From assembly GCF_932526225.1 (NCBI RefSeq), contig NC_064043.1, positions 1,509,501 through 1,573,500 on the forward strand: 64,000 nt of DNA, written 5' to 3'. Numbering within the stretch: the first letter of the stretch is position 1; each line of letters opens with the position of its first letter. A model generated the notes under the pieces. That model saw only the letters and a program-made list of their open reading frames with translations, did no database searches and was not told the DNA's origin. This DNA is from Nematostella vectensis. Taxonomy: Eukaryota > Cnidaria > Anthozoa > Actiniaria > Edwardsiidae. Below, one piece after another: positions 1 to 10,639 of this stretch. A program made the translations under genes and the position numbers.

Positions 1-783
1 GACAGGATCGAAGAAGATTCTCGATCCCAACGCAGCGTTGAATGCGTACCCGGGTAGCGCGCATAGAAGAACAGCAATGGCTAACGCCGCGTACAGTGCC
101 GTCACGGCATCCTCCGCCCGCCATGAGCTGAGGAACTCCCATTGCGCGTGATGTCGCATTTTCACAAGCGCGTGAGCATTCTTCCTCAGTCCTATCTTGA
201 TGTTAACGTAACTGATTCCGGTGATAATAAAAGGCACGACGGCATAGAAGAACTCTACAGTCCCAGTATCCATATACCCCTCATCTGTTTTACATAACGC
301 GTACCCCGGATGAAAGACAAACTTCCTGTTGTTAATGAAGAAGGAGGCCGGAAGTGCTAGCACGACGAGCCAGCACAGGGTGATTAGAATACTCGTGTAA
401 CGACGCGTGAAAAACGTGGCATGGCTTATGGGCTTTGACGTCGCAAATGCACGATCTACCGCTGATATCGCCATGGTGATATTCGTGATCGCGGGCAATA
501 CCATGACCACATGACCTTGAAGTGTACAAATTGTTGCTCCAACGGGCCAAGAGCCAAAAGCAAGAGCGTAGATCGAGAGAGGGAGCACCGCGCAAGCGAC
601 AAGAAGGTCAATGAAGGCGTAGTTGGCGATGTACAGATATTGCTGCTTGCGTAGTCTAGCGTTCAGTAGAACAGAGAGTAGGACCAGGGCGTTTCCGATA
701 AAGGAAGCGAGGGCAAGACCCCCCGCGATGGCTGTCTCTGTCACCACCATCTCCACGCTTCGTGACGTCAGCTGCTCCTCCAT
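1..783 (-). CDS. rhodopsin-like GPCR, 5' part (runs off the left edge)
   Basis: The minus strand is open from an ATG at 783-781 to base 1 (261 codons, no stop), so the 3' end lies outside the window. The protein looks like a family A G-protein-coupled receptor of the plasma membrane. Seen: TM1 with a GNALVL segment (N1.50), TM2 with the conserved Asp in FIDLLVA, a Cys before TM3, TM3 ending in DRA instead of DRY, TM4 with CWLVV and a Pro, TM5 with a Pro (VVPFII), and a TM6 start (LLCALPGYAF) in which the usual CWxP Trp is missing. TM7 with NPxxY would lie beyond the edge. A second in-frame Met 11 codons later could also be the start. The ligand cannot be told; such receptors are often called adenosine- or melanocortin-like in cnidarians. 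It appears to be a single exon, as is common in this class. Confidence 0.85.
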   Translation of the reverse strand, partial: MEEQLTSRSVEMVVTETAIAGGLALASFIGNALVLLSVLLNARLRKQQYLYIANYAFIDLLVACAVLPLSIYALAFGSWPVGATICTLQGHVVMVLPAITNITMAISAVDRAFATSKPISHATFFTRRYTSILITLCWLVVLALPASFFINNRKFVFHPGYALCKTDEGYMDTGTVEFFYAVVPFIITGISYVNIKIGLRKNAHALVKMRHHAQWEFLSSWRAEDAVTALYAALAIAVLLCALPGYAFNAALGSRIFFDPV

Positions 784-2300
784 AACCGTCATCGTCACTT
801 CAGCAACACTAGCACTTTAACAAACATTTGAAATCACGTTAGTGCCAGGTGCGAAGTCACGTGAGTTTTTGTTGCTTTTTTTCACTCAATCGGCTTCCAT
901 TCGAGGGTGAAACTAAGTTTAAACTAAGCGTTAAACTAAGTAAACATGATCAATTATTCATGGCAAGTTAGCGAAGATATACGATCTTCATTTACGATAC
1001 GATTTACATTTTTTAAAAGATAGAAGAGCGAAACTCGAATACCTATTTTAAAAGGAGAAATGAAATATTATAAAAGATTGATTGGGAGTTTCTCGAAGAC
1101 TATTTTCAACTATTAATAAAACTCTAATCAATACTCTGGCTAAGAAGACTTTATGCGCACAACGTAGACCAAAATTTAAATCTTTAAGAAGTCAATCGAT
1201 AATCTTTTTAGGGTAAAGATAAATTAGATGACTTGTGTAGAAACCGTACCTTGTAGGTGAGTCTTTCGTCGGTATGTCTCTCAAACTTTCCAAGACAGAC
1301 GAGTATTTTGTAGCGTCTTAAATTTTCAAACTATTTCTCGCATTTGAAAGCGTTTAAAATTCTCAAACTATTCCTCGAAAGAAAGTAATTCTTTCTGTTG
1401 AAAATAGAAGTTTTGTTAAGGCAAATAACGAGAGATGATGTTAGGAATACATTATTAATTAATAGAATCCACTGTTATATCAGGAAAGCTTTGTTTAGTG
1501 CTATTGAATCATCATGGGAACTACGCTATGGTTACGAGTCCCAGTCCTTACGCATTACGTTGTAATCCTGCAGAGGGCTTGACAAACTACAAGACAGCTT
1601 TTTTTTTTAAATAGGAGCGGATTAGAGGTAAAATAGACTTTCAAAACTACAGTTCTCCTCCACAGGAATCTCAATAAAAAAGTCAGGATAAAATAATGGG
1701 TTTTCTACTTTTTTTGCAATGTTTGGCATTTTAAATACTAACGCGAAAAAAAAGACAAACATCTTGACTATACAATATTAGCATTTTCTTTTATTGTTAG
1801 GAGAAATAATGTGTAGAAAATCAAGTACCTTGGTTTGTACACCAAGCTAGTTTGGAGAAAGCCTAGGAAAATGTCGAAAAAAGATAAAATGCAATGTCTT
1901 CTCAGTAAAATTATATATTTTGTTACTAATCAGAAGATGCAGAGAACGAGGGCATTTTCTACAAAACAGCCTGCATTTTTATGAACGACACGTCAATCAA
2001 CACTGAAAGACACGTCAATCAATACTATGACTGACACGTCAATCAACACCCTTGACATACATATCAATCAATATTATGACAGACAGGTCATTCGTCTGTC
2101 ATAATATTGATCGTGATAAACACTTCAATCATCTGAGATGAGACATGTCGATCATCTCTGTTTGACAGACATCTTAGTCTCCTCTGTTTTACTTATTCTT
2201 CCTTCTTCATCTCTTTTTCTTTCGTTTTCATTGTCAAGTCATACTTCTGGTACGTAAAGATATATACTTTCCTGCTTTCATGCTAGTTGTACGCTATACA
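784..2300. other. intergenic stretch between two GPCR genes
   Basis: AT-rich sequence with no convincing coding signal on either strand. The only structure I see is a degenerate short repeat around 1985-2165, listed separately. It presumably holds the 3' UTR of the GPCR at 2301-3407 and the promoter of the GPCR at 1-783. Confidence 0.6.
1985..2165. repeat. degenerate short tandem repeat
   Basis: The motif GACACGTCAATCAA recurs with changes about every 25-30 bp (ACACGTCAATCAACAC, ACACGTCAATCAATAC, ACATATCAATCAATAT). Near 2085-2110 there is an inverted piece around GACAGACAGGTC / CGTCTGTCATAATATTG. It is an old, eroded minisatellite. Confidence 0.5.
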
Positions 2301-3407
2301 CTAGTTTCGTATTACACTGATATTAATGGGCTGTTTCGAAAACGTCGTGATCCAGGCCATGTCTTTATCTACTGCTCTTCCAGGTCTAAACCTCTTCGGC
2401 AACGTATTGATCACAGCCTGGCGAATCTCCCTGATCCGGAAACAGTAAACCATAGGGTTTATAGACGAGCTGACGAACACGATCGTCACAGCGTAGTCAT
2501 ATGCGATCATCACTTCAACAGTATATCCCAGAACTGCCTCGGTTGCCATGATAACTAGAAAGGGCACATAGCAGCCTAGAAATAGCAGAAGCACGTAAAA
2601 CATAGTAGCTGCGAGACATTTGTAGCGAGAGAGACTTGTTGAGTTTGGTAGATCGCGTCTCGAAGACCGAGCGTCCAGTACATCGGAATGAATGCGCCGC
2701 ACCATCCTAAACATGCGAAAGTAAGCGACGAGCGTGACCAATAGGAACCCAGCAAGGAGGACGAGAGGAAGTAGGATCCAGCTTTTCTCAACTTCCGGCA
2801 TGAAGCGGAGAGAGACTATCCCTGCACAGGCGATCCAGTAGACGAGAACAAGCCTGTAGACTTTACTGGTGGTGATCAGTGCGTTGTAGCGCATGTGGAG
2901 GAGTAACGCGAGGTAGCGATCCACAATGATAGAACTGATCGTCATCAGGGACACACCCGCACACACCCATCCAAAGCTGACGGCGACTAAGCGTGCCACG
3001 CAGTAAACACCAGGCCATTCATACAGCTCGCTTACCTTGTAAACCACGTAGAACGTCTGGCAAACAGAGCCAATAACAAGGTCGGAAATAGCCAGCGAGC
3101 AGAGCAAGATGTTGGACGGTGAGCTCCGTAGGTGACGCGATTTCGATATAACAAAGATCACCACTGCATTCTCAGTGACGGCTAAGACGGAGAAAATGAG
3201 ATTCAAGACGACTGATACGATATTGGTGATATAGACAGGAGGAGTAACATTTGTGATGAAAGGAGGTGCAAAGAAACAGCTTCCCTGGGAATGATTCGTG
3301 CGATGACTCATCTTGTTTGGCGGACTAAGTGGATTCACCACCTTAACGACTCTTCTTCGTCTTAAATAAAACTTTAGAGCTATGATAAACTCTGCATCTC
3401 CGCTCAA
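2301..3407 (-). CDS. rhodopsin-like GPCR, complete, single exon
   Basis: A complete seven-transmembrane receptor frame of 368 codons. The more likely start is the second Met (codon 33, at 3311-3309), giving 336 residues with an extracellular N-terminus that carries an N-glycosylation site (NHS). The first 32 residues are basic and unlike a receptor N-tail. Seen: TM1 with an Asn (TENAVVIF), TM2 with LAISDLVIG (Asp2.50), TM3 ending in VDRYLAL (intact DRY), TM4 with YWIACAG, TM5 with a Pro, TM6 with CYVPFL (a CWxP variant), TM7 with SSINPMVYCF (intact NPxxY), and a short basic C-tail. It should couple to G proteins at the plasma membrane; the ligand is unknown. It lies about 1.5 kb from the other GPCR on the same strand but is clearly divergent from it. 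Confidence 0.9.
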   Translation of the reverse strand: MSGDAEFIIALKFYLRRRRVVKVVNPLSPPNKMSHRTNHSQGSCFFAPPFITNVTPPVYITNIVSVVLNLIFSVLAVTENAVVIFVISKSRHLRSSPSNILLCSLAISDLVIGSVCQTFYVVYKVSELYEWPGVYCVARLVAVSFGWVCAGVSLMTISSIIVDRYLALLLHMRYNALITTSKVYRLVLVYWIACAGIVSLRFMPEVEKSWILLPLVLLAGFLLVTLVAYFRMFRMVRRIHSDVLDARSSRRDLPNSTSLSRYKCLAATMFYVLLLFLGCYVPFLVIMATEAVLGYTVEVMIAYDYAVTIVFVSSSINPMVYCFRIREIRQAVINTLPKRFRPGRAVDKDMAWITTFSKQPINISVIRN

Positions 3408-4579
3408 ACCTTAGTTCTATAGAACAATCTTCTGCTAGTGTTTCGATCTTGAATCTATGTACAATTTTGCATTCAAGTACGATATAGAATGATAGAATCT
3501 CGCATTAAAGTCTCAAAAATTTGTCTCAAAAGTATCCCCAGGGAATACGGCAATTGTGATTCGTCGTCGGGTGCTTTTTTCAATCTTCTCGAGGCGGCCA
3601 GCTGCTCTCTGCTCAGAGTCTCTGAATTCCTTCTCATTAGCGATTGCTGTTTACCTCAACGAGACCGAGGGTGCTAAGACCACCCGTCTGGTCATCAATT
3701 AAAACGCGGCGGGAAAGAGTAAAATCTCCGGACTCAACTACTTTCGCTAGCACACAACGCGTTAAACTTAAACATTGCCACAGCGCACACCAGAAATTAT
3801 TCCACAATACAAATCCTAATAGCTTAACAGTCATTATCTCCCAACGAATGGCTGATAATCAACGCTGGCATTTAACCACGAAAGCGATAAAATGCTTTGG
3901 AGAGAATGGGTGGACAAAGCGGCCGCAATTTCATAAATTAGAAAAACAGAAACAAAACTCCCCTTGAGGCAAATAAAAGATCTGATTGCCTTTTTGGAGA
4001 AAATTGTTTTGATAGTTCACGAACCATTTCATAGACTTAAATACATTCGATGATATTTTTTTTCGTTTGTGGTTAAAGTGGTAAAATATAGTTAGGAGAT
4101 AGCTAGAGGTGTTCTCTTTGTTTCTAAAAAAATTATTGATATCAACAAACAAACTTGGTAATTCATAATCAATGAGCAATTCCGATGCTTTGTTATGTTA
4201 TTTTATTTGTATGTTTTGGTTTATTCTAAATCGTTGTGTTTCAGAGTCGCCATGACTAAAGTATTCTCAGAATTTTCTAGAAATCACGGAATGCTTCTTG
4301 TTATCTAAGTTTATTTTCATCTCATAAGCGACAGCTTAAAGACTCACATTTGGTGGATATTGTGGGATATTGGCCACTAGTGGCACCCAATGCCGGTGCA
4401 TTGTTGGAAACTTCAAGGGATACCGTTTTGGGTCAGTGGTAGCTTATTTTAACTGGTAGTGTTGGACTTGAAATAGGGGGGTGAAGGTTTCTTTTTTCAG
4501 TCTGTTTTTCTTACAATTTTGCTCAGAAGTACCCAGGAGTGAAAGGGTTAATCAAACGAGAATAGGCACTTAGTTACAT
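3408..4579. other. intergenic stretch, nothing recognised
   Basis: The 5' flank of the GPCR at 2301-3407, followed by AT-rich sequence. Short open frames on both strands look like chance frames. I see no conserved coding or repeat signal. Confidence 0.5.
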
Positions 4580-4840
4580 TGCATTTGCTATACTTCTCAA
4601 GAAAGGGAAGGAACTTAATAGAGAGGGGGATAGAGGCTTGATGGAGCTTATACTCTTGGAAATGTGCACATTGCATTTGCTATACTTCTCAAGGAAGGGA
4701 AGGAACTTAATAGAGAGGGGGGATAGAGGCTTGATGGAGCTTATACTCTTGGAAATGTGCACATTGCATTTGCTATACTTCTCAAGGAAGGGAAGGAACT
4801 TAATAGAGGGGGGATAGAGGCTTGGTGGAGCTTATACTGA
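4580..4840. repeat. tandem repeat, about 93-bp unit, nearly 3 copies
   Basis: A block beginning GCATTTGCTATACTTCTCAA and ending at AAATGTGCACATT is repeated at about 4580, 4673 and 4767 with few changes. The last copy is cut short and diverges near 4840. The small open frame across it is only the repeat translated. Confidence 0.9.
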
Positions 4841-5210
4841 TAGAGCAAGTGTATTGTGGAAGGGCAGAGCTAAATTAATTTATTGGACGCATTAGCAAAG
4901 ATTATACCGCAGTTATAAAATGTTCAAATTGGCATAAAAATACAGCAATTAATAATATGCCTTCCACCTTCCTATTCCAAACCATCTAACCTCTTGAATC
5001 ACATCTCTTAAAACCCTTTTGATTATAACATGACACAGGGCTCCATGGGAGCTAAACACTGGTTGACATTTAGAACTAATGGTAGTGCTAGAATATGGAC
5101 AAGAAAGGCAAGTTCATTGAGCCCTACGAAAGGCTTATCTCACAATGGACGAGAGGACGTTCTCAAATTTAGACCGGACGTCTAGGGTGTCTAAAGTGAC
5201 ACGTCCAGTA
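4841..5210. other. intergenic stretch, nothing recognised
   Basis: About 370 bp with no coding or structural signal that I can support, between the 93-bp and 34-bp arrays. Confidence 0.4.
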
Positions 5211-5414
5211 GAGAATTCTTCTCCAGTTGTCGACTTAATCTTACGAGAATTCTTCTCCAGTTGTCGACTTAATCTTACGAGAATTCTTCTCCAGTTGTCG
5301 ACTTAATCTTACGAGAATTCTTCTCCAGCTGTCGACTTAATCTTACGAGAATTCTTCTCCAGTTGTCGACTTAATCTTACGATAATTCTTCTCCAGTTGT
5401 CGACTTAATCTTAC
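5211..5414. repeat. 34-bp tandem repeat, 6 copies, 3' of UHRF1
   Basis: The unit starts GAGAATTCTTCTCCAGTTG and ends AATCTTAC; copies start at 5211, 5245 and every 34 bp after. Copies are nearly identical (one GCTGT for GTTGT, one GATAATT for GAGAATT). It lies about 320 bp beyond the UHRF1 stop codon. Confidence 0.95.
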
Positions 5415-5568
5415 TATTTTTCTGTTATGTCGAAACTTTCGCGCGTTTTTTTAATTTTTAATTTCGCGTTGAATTTGCATTGCGAGAAAAGAAAAGAAAA
5501 AGATCCCTGTAAATATTACAAAAAAATGAAAGCCAGAGTGTTAATAAAAGCGCGTAGTAAAAAGGAGA

Positions 5569-5574
5569 TTTAAT
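5569..5574 (-). promoter_or_regulatory. candidate poly(A) signal of UHRF1 (ATTAAA)
   Basis: On the minus strand ATTAAA lies about 160 nt after the UHRF1 stop. No AATAAA is seen nearer on that strand. The hexamer alone is weak evidence. Confidence 0.35.
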
Positions 5575-5731
5575 GACAGTGCGCAAAATATAAGCCCGCG
5601 AAAATTTCCACGTCAATTGTTAGGCTATGAATCATATAAATGTTGGGCTAAATTTACAATACTTATATATAATGCTCTTACGGCACCTGACGGTATACTA
5701 CAGGCAGTCCCGAATCTTGTTAACACGTGTA

Positions 5732-8700
5732 TTACCGGCCTTTTGAGTATCCTGGGAACAAGTCATTGAGGATGGCATCTAGAGCGGAGTTCACGCTCAG
5801 TTTGTAAGTCTTGCCAAGATCTGTGCGGCAATACGGGCACGTGAATACCTCGGCCTTAAACGAACGCTGTAGACATCCCTGGAATAAAGACGGGCGCACA
5901 TGAAATCTAGCTTAGTTATGTACAGATGGGGACTAATTTAGGTCCTTAGTTATGTACAGATGGGGCCTATTTTAGGTCCTTAGTTATGTACAGATGGGGA
6001 CTAATTTAGGTCCTTAGTTATGTACAGATGGGGGCTAATTTAGGTCCTTAGTTATGTGCAGATGGGGACTAATTTAGGTCTTTAGTTATGTACAGATGGG
6101 GACTAATTTAGGTCCTTAGTTATGTGCAGATGGGGACTAATTTAGGTCCTTAGTTATGTACAGATGGGGACTAATTTAGGTCCTTAGTTATGTACAGATG
6201 GGGACTAATTTAGGTCCTTAGTTATGTACAGATGGGGACTAATTTAGGTACTTAGTTATGTATAGATGGGGGCTAATTTAGGTCCTTAGTTATGTACAGA
6301 TGGGGACTAATTTAGGTACTTAGTTATGTACAGATGGGGACTAATTTAGGTCCTTATTTATGTACAGATGGGGACTAATTTAGGTCCTTAGTTATGTACA
6401 GATGGGGACTAATTTAGGTCCTTAGTTATGTGCAGATGGGGACTAATTTAGGTCCTTAGTTATGTGCAGATGGGGGCTAATTTAGGTCCTTAGTTATGTG
6501 CAGATGGGGACTAATTTAGGTCCTTAGTTATGTGCAGATGGGGGCTAATTTAGGTCCTTAGTTATGTGCAGATGGGGACTAATTTAGGTCCTTAGTTATG
6601 TACAGATGGGGACTAATTTAGGTACTTAGTTATGTATAGATGGGGGCTAATTTAGGTCCTTAGTTATGTACAGATGGGGACTAATTTAGGTTCTTAGTTA
6701 TGTCCAGATGGGGGCTAACTTAGGTCCTTAGTTATGTACAGATGGGGACTAATTTAGGTCCTTAGTTATGTGCAGATGGGGGCTAATTTAGGTCCTTAGT
6801 TATGTGCAGATGGGGACTAATTTAGGTCCTTAGTTATGTGCAGATGGGGGCTAATTTAGGTCCTTAGTTATGTACAGATGGGGACTAATTTAGGTCCTTA
6901 GTTATATACAGATGGGGGCTAATTTAGGTCCTTAGTTATATACAGATGGGGACTAATTTAGGTCCTTAGTTATGTACAGATGGGGACTAATTTAGGTCTT
7001 TAGTTATGTACAGATGGGGACTAATTTAGGTACTTAGTTATGTATAGATGGGGGCTAATTTAGGTCCTTAGTTATGTACAGATGGGGACTAATTTAGGTA
7101 CTTAGTTATGTACAGATGGGGACTAATTTAGGTCCTTAGTTATGTACAGATGGGGACTAATTTAGGTCCTTAGTTATGTACAGATGGGGACTAATTTAGG
7201 TCCTTAGTTATGTGCAGATGGGGACTAATTTAGGTCCTTAGTTATGTGCAGATGGGGGCTAATTTAGGTCCTTAGTTATGTATAGATGGGGACTAATTTA
7301 GGTCCTTAGTTATGTACAGATGGGGACTAATTTAGGTCCTTAGTTATGTGCAGATGGGGGCTAATTTAGGTCCTTAGTTATGTGCAGATGGGGACTAATT
7401 TAGGTCCTTAGTTATGTGCAGATGGGGACTAATTTAGGTCCTTAGTTATGTGCAGATGGGGACTAATTTAGGTCTTTAGTTATGTACAGATGGGGACTAA
7501 TTTAGGTCCTTAGTTATGTGCAGATGGGGACTAATTTAGGTCCTTAGTTATGTACAGATGGGGACTAATTTAGGTCCTTAGTTATGTACAGATGGGGACT
7601 AATTTAGGTCCTTAGTTATGTACAGATGGGGACTAATTTAGGTACTTAGTTATGTATAGATGGGGGCTAATTTAGGTCCTTAGTTATGTACAGATGGGGA
7701 CTAATTTAGGTACTTAGTTATGTACAGATGGGGACTAATTTAGGTCCTTAGTTATGTACAGATGGGGACTAATTTAGGTCCTTAGTTATGTACAGATGGG
7801 GACTAATTTAGGTCCTTAGTTATGTGCAGATGGGGACTAATTTAGGTCCTTAGTTATGTGCAGATGGGGGCTAATTTAGGTCCTTAGTTATGTGCAGATG
7901 GGGACTAATTTAGGTCCTTAGTTATGTGCAGATGGGGGCTAATTTAGGTCCTTAGTTATGTGCAGATGGGGACTAATTTAGGTCCTTAGTTATGTACAGA
8001 TGGGGACTAATTTAGGTACTTAGTTATGTATAGATGGGGGCTAATTTAGGTCCTTAGTTATGTACAGATGGGGACTAATTTAGGTCCTTAGTTATGTCCA
8101 GATGGGGGCTAACTTAGGTCCTTAGTTATGTACAGATGGGGACTAATTTAGGTCCTTAGTTATGTGCAGATGGGGGCTAATTTAGGTCCTTAGTTATGTG
8201 CAGATGGGGACTAATTTAGGTCCTTAGTTATGTGCAGATGGGGGCTAATTTAGGTCCTTAGTTATGTACAGATGGGGACTAATTTAGGTCCTTAGTTATA
8301 TACAGATGGGGGCTAATTTAGGTCCTTAGTTATATACAGATGGGGACTAATTTAGGTCCTTAGTTATGTACAGATGGGGACTAATTTAGGTCTTTAGTTA
8401 TGTACAGATGGGGACTAATTTAGGTCCTTAGTTATGTATAGATGGGGACTAATTTAGGTCCTTAGTTATGTACAGATGGGGACTAATTTAGGTCCTTAGT
8501 TATGTACAGATGGGGACTAATTTAGGTCCTTAGTTATGTACAGATGGGGCTAATTTAGGTCCTTAGTTATGTACAGATGGGGCTAATTTAGGTCCTTAGT
8601 TATGTACAGATGGGGACTACTTTAGGTCTTTAGTTATGTACAGATGGGGACTAATTTAGGTCCTTAGTTATGTATAGATGGGGACTAATTTAGGTCCTTA

Positions 8701-10639
8701 GTTATGTACAGATGGGGACTAATTTAGGTCCTTAGTTATGTACAGATGGGGACTAATTTAGGTCCTTAGTTATGTACAGATGGGGACTAATTTAGGTCCT
8801 TAGTTATGTGCAGATGGGGACTAATTTAGGTCCTTAGTTATGTACAGATGGGGACTAATTTAGGTCCTTAGTTATGTGCAGATGGGGACTAATTTAGGTA
8901 AGATAAGGGGGTTAAATCAACCCCGTCCCTTCACTCAATAAAGGTGTGGTGCCCCCCCCCCCACCTTTGTGGGAGGCGTGGTGGACAGTTGTTTCGCAAT
9001 GTTGCACGGTTTCGGTGGCGATTGATAATCATACTAAGCTGTTTGCAGACTTATATCATACATTTGCTAATATTGTTACTGACAGATTTTTTCATTCATT
9101 TATTTATTCTGCCATTTGGTTTATACTAGGAGGCACCCATAAAAATTTCACATTTCGCATGTTTTCTCCCTTCTCAGGGACGTAGCGAGAAAACATTTTC
9201 AAGTACAATCAATTGTCCCTCTTTAGACACCCCCCCCCCCCCCCAACATTCTCTCGTAAAACTATAGAAGTACGATGATGAGACACTGTATATGTTACTC
9301 TATAAAAGAAAACTTCGCCTCAAATATTTTCCTTCACTTGTCCATATTGGTACCCCTGTGTCCTTGTTTACCAGTCAAGCAGTCAAATCAAATCCATCTT
9401 TTCAATGCACTTGTAGCGTTTGTAGTATGGTCCATTGAAGATGCATGAAGCACCGCTTCATCGGCCAGGTCTTTAATACTTTTTTGTGCGAAATGTGATA
9501 AGAAGGTGTGTGGCTTTATGTTTTAAAAGAGAAAATTGACGGCCAAGTTATTTGTATTATCATATCTATTTTTAAGTGAACCTGACAGGAGATCAGAACT
9601 GGATCTAACAACCAAATTGATAGTTAAAAGTAGTTAACTGCAATATTTCAAATATTATTGTTGTAAGAACCGCTTTGAATTTATTTTTTTCAAAATGCGC
9701 ATGCTCTTGATGGGTTTCGTGCAGTGCGGAAGCAGACAAAAGTCTTTAAAAAGTTATATCTTAAAAGCATTGTGTTTTATTCCTTTTATGCCTAAACAAT
9801 TATCGTGATTTGTTAGAAAACCATGAAGTTCTGAACGTCAGTGGTGCTATCGGCCGTGAGATATAGATACTGTTTGGGTCTCTGTGGAGAGCTACAGGCA
9901 AACGTGCGTGCCCCCCCCCCTAGAGCAAAGCTTGGTAATTCTGAATTTGTCGTCATTTTATATGCAAATAGAGAGGTATTTACCCCTGTTATCAATGCAT
10001 ACAAACCTTTCGTAATCTCTCGGCTTGGCTAGGAATCAGTGGCTCGAATTTTCGCCTATTTGTCAAGTTTTTATACAGCATGCGACAAACCGAAAGATCA
10101 AGAAAGAGAAGTGAGTCCATTAAAAATTTCAAATACTTGTTTCAAGAATGGAAACTTCTTGTCAAATAATCAAATGAACTTGGCTGGTTGACCTGGTTGA
10201 ATTGACCTGTTTTTTGTGAGTGTCTCTAGCTAAGAAAAAATTTTAGGATTACAGCTTCTCTTGGACTTATCAATCAGCCATGTCAAGCATGGCCATATCA
10301 AGCCAAACCATTCCCGGTACACCCAAAGGATTGTCAATGGTGTGGTTCTGTAGTTTTTCTAGTTCTTTTGTTTTTCTGTGAGTGGTGGGGCACACTTTCA
10401 TTTCTTAGCGTATCATATATAGATTTGTTTTATATATAATAAATAAACTAAATAGCCATTAATGGCAAGGAAGCTCAGAAAAACCCAAAAGGCTTTTAGC
10501 GAATGACCTACCCCAAAAGCTCGAAAGCTGGGCTAAATACCTTGCAAATATTGTGAAGGCACTTTGTAGTGACAGGGTAAAGCACGAGATCTTGACAGCA
10601 GACGCAGGCGAACAATTCCTCGACTTTTTGATGAAATGC
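5732..10639 (-). CDS. UHRF1: UHRF1 exons 22-23: RING finger and C-terminus
   Basis: Exon 22 (10639-10541) encodes [13 protein letters not shown] to KCLHNICK. Exon 23 (5878-5732) encodes [18 protein letters not shown] and the tail ending LFPGYSKGR, then TAA at 5734-5732. Together they give a complete C3HC4 RING. The last exon lies 4.66 kb away because intron 22 contains the 3-kb 34-bp array. Confidence 0.95.

Noticed and set aside
332-595. 87-codon minus-strand frame
   Set aside because: Shadow of the GPCR frame at 1-783 on the same strand.
2280-2558. 92-codon plus-strand frame
   Set aside because: Antisense shadow of the GPCR at 2301-3407.
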